This document shows, piece after piece, positions 59,031 through 64,000 of a DNA stretch of 64,000 bases; position 1 is the first letter of the stretch, and the number at the start of each line of letters is the position of its first letter. A program made the position numbers and the translations under genes. Origin of the DNA: Cephalotus follicularis (Eukaryota; Streptophyta; Magnoliopsida; Oxalidales; Cephalotaceae); NCBI GenBank assembly GCA_001972305.1, contig BDDD01006322.1, forward strand, positions 67,007-131,006. The letters are read 5' to 3'. A model generated the notes under the pieces. It was not told where the DNA came from. It saw only the letters and a program-made list of their open reading frames with translations, and made no database searches.

Positions 59031-61329
59031 TGACACGCCCCGTTTCCCCCACACCCTGCCGGGAGACGAGCCGTGTCAGGAGGAAGGAAACACCACAAAG
59101 ATCCTTTACCTCGGACACAATCCACAACGCATAAGCCTAAGATTTAAGCTATGAGATACGACGTAAAATCACGTCACAAGGAACTGACTAGCCAAGTTCC
59201 CCTAAACGACCCCGTACGCTAACGCGCTAAAGCAACACTACACCTGAGCTCTCCAAACGTCGGTGTCTTACTATAAAACACAAATTACATGGTTGGTCAG
59301 GAGGTCGGGCAAAACTAAACCAAGGGATATAACCTTACAACACAACGCTACACCCTACGTCCGAGAACTAGGTTCCCGCGCTAGCTACTCTGCCCTTAAC
59401 CCTAGAGGTCGGTTCTGACAAAAAGTCGAGGAGGCCTACGACACCACCTAGTGGTCGGGCAAGACTCCAAGTCGCTCCACGCCATCTCGGCAGCTTGGCA
59501 CTAAGCCTTCTACCTAGACCGAAAACCTCAACCACTGACATAAGGATCCCCATAGACATATAACAGCATAAAATCATCAAATATGTATTATCGCTTCACC
59601 GACCAAACACAAAATAATTCCCGAGGTAACATAATCTAGAGAGTGTACATATACAGAGATGATTTACAAAAAGAAAGTACAAGATTCTAATGATACTCAT
59701 GATCTTCAGCAGAAGCTATACAAGAACCCAAGATTCCCCCAATGCATGCAGGTCCGACTAGCCAAGAAGCCATCTAGGGTGCTCACGCCAAGGACTACCT
59801 ATTCCAAAACACGTCTTGATCTGGTGGATCACAAGAACTTCAAACCACGATTTCCACTGCAAAAAAACATGAGAGGGGATTAGTCTAACTGACTAGGGAG
59901 CAAGAACATGGAACTCCCTGAGTGATCCACAACCCTTGGAAACGCTAAAAGCAACATCTCATGTTATGCCTCAACTACGCCGACAACAATACATATAACA
60001 CTGCTCAAGGGAAAGATGTGAATATGTATATGTGAAGAGAAATAAGAGAGTAAAGAGAAAGACGTCATAGCACCCAACTCAATGACCGATCTTAATGAAA
60101 AATGTAATAATAATAATATGCCGAGGAGCCAACCACTCCGAGAAATCAAACAATGATCAAGGACTCCAAGGATCACATAGATCAGAGGAACACTAGAACT
60201 GTGCGGATTCACAGACACACTTGCCACCTACACTGTGTCCATACATACCACTGCCGAAACCAAATCGGCATCCACAAGTAACAGCTCCGCCAGAACTACA
60301 TTAGCGAGTTCATGGGCTATAGGATTGTACACATCCCTCATATACGCATATAGATGACACATGTCCAGAGCACAACACCACATGAACTTCGATCCAAGGG
60401 CTACAGAAGCTCCGCCCTGGTCGATAATCACGTAGTTGAACATTGACTAAGGGGCCCGCGAATCACCACTCGGGTCCACCCTTGTCGGAAATCACATAGG
60501 AGAACTTTGACTAAGAGGTAAGCGAATCACCGCTCAAACCTATTGTAATCGGTAATCTCATGTCTGATCACTCAACACGGTCTGAGCAAAGAAGTAGTGG
60601 ATCCATCGGCTGCACTCACACAACATACCGTCGAAGACCAACGTGATGAGCAGATCCAGGTAACGGAACCCGAGGACAGTCACACCCAATAGCCCATTAT
60701 AGACAATGCAACTGTTGAATGGAATTGGGAACCAACGCCACCCTCTTCCTCAGCCATATGAGTCTCACATACTCGAGCTTACCAGTACCCAGCATCCGAG
60801 AAGAACACATGATATCAAGAAGCATGAAATACTATCAACAACAGGGAAAAGCATATCATCCCAAGACATCGAGCATACCTACTCGAAAACAGTATTTCAG
60901 CATGCAACCGTTAAGCAGGACATCAGGAAACAAATCCCGGTCAAGCATTAATATCATGGAAACAAGGCATATAATACAATAAGACTCTCATAATCAAAAG
61001 ATAGAAAAGGGAACATCCTACTCACTAGAAAACCGCAGGTCCTCTGACTAGCTCCCTTGTTGTGCAGACTCCACGCCTGGATCTTCTTCTACAAGATCAA
61101 CACACACAATAGACTTAGCATCAATTGCTCTAACATATGCGCGAACAACATGCATGAGTAACCACATTCATAAAAGCCACAACAAAGCCTATCTGGCCTC
61201 CACATTTCCATCACTCTTACTCGAAACTGTAATGACCCGAATTTCCATTGAAGATATTAATTATGGAAAGATGATTGCTATTGTGTAATTGGCAAATATT
61301 TCAAGGGACCCGTAGTATGACCCTACACT

Positions 61330-61420
61330 CGGGGGGTTCTGGGGTTCTGCTCCCCGGTTAGCGGACGGGGCGTCCCGCTGCCCGGACAGCGGGCAGGGGC
61401 TCGGGGGTTGCGCCCCCAGA
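61330..61420. repeat. GC-rich hairpin block
   Basis: A sharply GC-rich patch in AT-rich surroundings. CCCGCTG and CAGCGGG form 7-bp arms around a CCCGGA loop near 61373-61393, and GGGGC...GCCCC pairs follow near 61397-61416. A stable hairpin is predicted by eye. Confidence 0.65.
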
Positions 61421-61470
61421 AGAAAACTGAAATTGGTTATTACGTTGGACTGGAAATTTTGGCTTAAGAA

Positions 61471-61740
61471 CCGACGGTTCCAGGTAAAGAGTCGATGCTT
61501 TGGTGGTAAACCGGCGACGCTTTGACCCCTTCTAACGGAGCTTTAAACCAGTGCAGCGGAAAATTGGACAAACCCCTCACACCGGCGATGCTTACTAGAA
61601 AGTGTCTGTGCTTTGCAGGCAACCGACGATGCTATAAATGTAAACGTCGATGCTTTAAATTCAAGTGTGTCAGTTGACTTGTACGAGACCCGTAAGCGAC
61701 GACGCTTTGAGAAAAGCACCGACGCTTTGTTCTACAGACT
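61471..61740 (+). repeat. GTCGATGCTTT / GCGACGCTTT phased array
   Basis: Core positions are about 61471, 61492, 61514, 61585, 61605, 61626 and 61647, with steps of 21, 22, 71, 20, 21 and 21 bp, and further units to 61735. Spacers differ. Same pitch as the other arrays. Confidence 0.82.
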
Positions 61741-63788
61741 AGTTGCCCAAATCTGACTTTTGTCCTTTTGTTGGTTAATTTTTATTAATTATGGACACGT
61801 GGTAGGCCAGGGGAGAAGAATTTGAAATATTATCTAATGTTATAATAAGTGTCACCATTGGATTGTATTGAATTTAGGCACATGGGCTATTTTGGAGAGA
61901 TGATTCATGAGAGAGAGAGAGAGAGGGAGGGAGAAGACTTAATCCCCAAGTAACCAGCCTATTTATGGGCATTAAGGACCTGAATTCAGTCATTTTGGCT
62001 TAGAAGGAAAGTGCTCCTGCTGAGAGTGAGGTGGGGAATTCGTGGGAGAGCAAAAGAGAAGGAGATTAAAGAAAAGTAAGGAAATTCTATACCCATTTTT
62101 GTGAAAGTTTCCCCTTTTTTGATTCAAAGTATGCAGCAGATAGTTCTACTCATATCTTGCTCGTTTCTTGATGATATTTTGAATGGTTTAATGTTTTGGA
62201 AACTTCAAGAAGTCTACTTTAACTGTCATGTTTTATGTATCTCGAAATTCTGTTGAATTCTTGATGAGAATCAATGTTTCATTTTACTGCTCATGCCCTC
62301 TTTTCATATGGAACCAGCCACTTTAAAAAATTCATAATGGATTCGATTCTTAACCAATTTTTATGAACTTGAGCTTTCTGAATTTGTAAAGATGTATACT
62401 TTAATGTTTATGTTTTATGTTTTCTCTGAAAATGCTTATTTCTATATAAAATTCAAGATTTAGAATTGCTATGCAAAGCTGTTTTATGAAACCATTTGAG
62501 TCAATTACTCAAATGAAGGAAAATGTTTATGAATTGTGAAAGAAATGATGTTTATGAATGCTTTGAACTGATCACTCAAAGTATTAAAGAAATTTTTTAT
62601 GAAATGATAAATAAACCACTCTTGGATTGCGATCCAAGAGGAATGAATCCTAAACGGATTATGATGGAGCGTAAAGTGCTCGTAGACATGCATGTGATGT
62701 AAGGATAGTAATCGGGGAGTGCACAATGCCCCGGTGAAGCGGTGTGAAAGGGTTCATTAAGGTTTTTATGACTTCCATGTTTATGAAATGTTCTAGTTAC
62801 GAGTTTGTAATTAAAAAAGTGACATGTTTTATGAAATGTTATAGTTATATGTATTGACTAGAAAAATGTTATGATGAAATGTGTTTACAATAAAAACACC
62901 TTACTGAGCTATTTTGAGCTCATTCCTTTCAATTTTTGTTTTCAAATAAAATATTTTCAAGAAATGATTGAATGGAGATTACGAGCTTAAAGGGAGCTTT
63001 TAAGAAGAAACTTCGCAAAGGAGATGTACCATGCAATGATGTTTGCATATATGTTTTGATATGTAATGAGATAATGTTTTCCGCTGTATTATATGTTATG
63101 ATAAATGATGATCCTGTGTAAATGTATAACAATGATATGGTTATGACATCTTTATATAAGATGATTATGTTTAAGGTTTAAATTTAAGGTTATGGAAGAA
63201 GTTGAATAGTATGAATTTGATCATGTGATATGTCTATGGAGAAAAACATGAGTAGATGATGTATGTTAGCATGAGACAAGAATGCTAAAGAATGTATCAT
63301 TTCACACCCAACGTAATGCACCGACTCCTCGAGATTCGCTTTGAGCATTTAGCGGACTCGGATCGGGGGTGTTACAGAAACTACCACGGATGATACAACA
63401 TATCTCACAACTATATCAATCCTAGAGGAAGAACACTTACCTTGCAAAACTCGTAGTCGGCAAGAACGTTCCAAACCTCAGATTCAACGAAAGAAGATTC
63501 AAAGGAGAACGGAGAAGAAAGGAAAAGCACTCAAGCAAGGTTTACCTTTCCAAAGCAAAACTGACACAAGGCACGCAAAAATACCTGATTCAGCCGAAAT
63601 TAGCACACAAATGCTAAAGCTTCCCCAAGAAGTTTCACACTTCCCAAGGAAGCATCACACTTAAAAATCCTCTTTCTCCCCAACATTGGGCCTTACCAAC
63701 ACCTAGCCAAAACCAACAAGGCAAAAAGGAAAAACAAATTCTCAAGGCTCGAACATTAATTTGTTCAAAACTAACACGGGGTGTTACA

Positions 63789-63803
63789 ATATCTCCCCCT
63801 TAA
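63789..63803 (-). promoter_or_regulatory. Chromovirus H polypurine tract
   Basis: The minus strand reads TTAAGGGGGAGATAT right before the TGTAACACCCCG start of the LTR. Confidence 0.85.
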
Positions 63804-64000
63804 GAAATTTTGTCCTCAAAGTTCGAGCACTGATCCGAGGAACAGGTCGGGATAACGTTCCTTCATCTGGTCCTCGCGCTCCCACGAAGCTTCCTCGGCT
63901 ACATGGTTCCTCCATAAGACTTTCACGAACGGAATGGTCTTGCTTCGCAAAACCTGTTCTCGGCGATCCAAAATTTGCATTGGAGCTTCTTCGTCAGCCA
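63804..64000 (-). pseudogene. Chromovirus H chromodomain tail (partial, runs off window)
   Basis: Minus-strand text EEAPMQILDRREQVLRSKTI and EEASWEREDQMKERYPDLF matches the end of the chromodomain of Tekay-type pol, nearly the same as in F and D. Only this end is in the window, so its state cannot be judged. Confidence 0.85.

Larger units (their letters stand above)
61228..63376 (+). mobile_element. Solo gypsy LTR in H LTR
   Basis: The 2,149-bp LTR runs TGTAATGACCCG...GGGGGTGTTACA and is flanked by GAAAC at 61223-61227 and 63377-63381. Same family as 27868-30676 and E. It contains a GC-rich hairpin block (61330-61420), a CGACGCTTT array (61471-61740), a GA microsatellite near 61910, and TTGAG/CTCAA inverted repeats. 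No internal region. Confidence 0.93.
59031..63788 (-). mobile_element. Chromovirus H 3' LTR, split by a solo LTR
   Basis: The net length without the insertion is about 2.6 kb (59031-61227 plus 63382-63788). Shared text with the LTR of F includes the TGACACGCCCCG start, CCTCATATACGCATATAGA near 60335 and CTACAAGATCAACACACAC near 61090. No phased GTCGAC array. No gene. Confidence 0.88.
59031..64000 (-). mobile_element. Chromovirus H (3' LTR and first internal bases; runs off window)
   Basis: The element starts TGACACGCCCCGTTTCCC at 59031. The LTR ends GGGGTGTTACA at 63788, followed (minus strand, inward) by a purine tract and the chromodomain tail. LTR text is shared with F. A solo LTR is inserted at 61228-63376. 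Most of the element lies beyond the window, so wholeness cannot be judged. Confidence 0.88.

Overview
The window looks like intergenic heterochromatin from a flowering plant, probably a eudicot. I found no host gene, tRNA, rRNA or CRISPR array that I can support. Almost every base belongs to LTR retrotransposons stacked inside one another. The plant call rests on three things: a Ty1/copia Sirevirus with its typical purine tract and third ORF, Ty3/gypsy chromoviruses with Tekay-like chromodomain tails, and initiator-methionine tRNA primer sites. All elements are treated as fossils; none looks whole.

Layout. The outermost element is a plus-strand copia element (A). Its integrase and first RT part lie at 639-2366, its RNase H at 38729-39196, its last RNase H part at 57341-57583, and its right LTR starts near 57607. 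A large minus-strand Sirevirus (2367-38723, target duplication AAGCT) sits in its RT/RNase H region. The Sirevirus holds a solo LTR (7077-8695, CATTA), chromovirus B (9957-22399, ACTAT; its low-coordinate LTR is broken by two further LTR pieces) and chromovirus F (22648-36144, TTACT/TTACC; its RT holds a solo LTR at 27868-30676, CTCAA). Further right, A's RNase H is split by a 2.3-kb solo-LTR-like insertion G (39197-57335, TGGTT). G is split by gypsy element C (40347-56152, TGAGA), which has no pol. C contains chromovirus D (40934-48461), an LTR piece E (48462-50423) and a solo Sirevirus LTR (51351-52726, GTTTA). The right edge carries the LTR and first internal bases of chromovirus H (59031 to the window end), with its own solo LTR (61228-63376, GAAAC).

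How it fits together. Eight target-site duplications match exactly and one matches at four of five bases, so the order of arrival can be read nearly base by base. The deepest resolved stack is A, Sirevirus, B, LTR 11563-13736, LTR 13737-15215. Long coding stretches survive, but they belong to the elements and are all interrupted.

The most unusual signal is regulatory. Several LTR families, both copia and gypsy, carry clusters of a short motif built on GTCGAC or CAGTCGGCTG, repeated at a very even 20-22 bp pitch with unrelated spacers. F, H and C lack them. This looks like a shared binding-site architecture rather than common descent and is the best candidate here for something undescribed.
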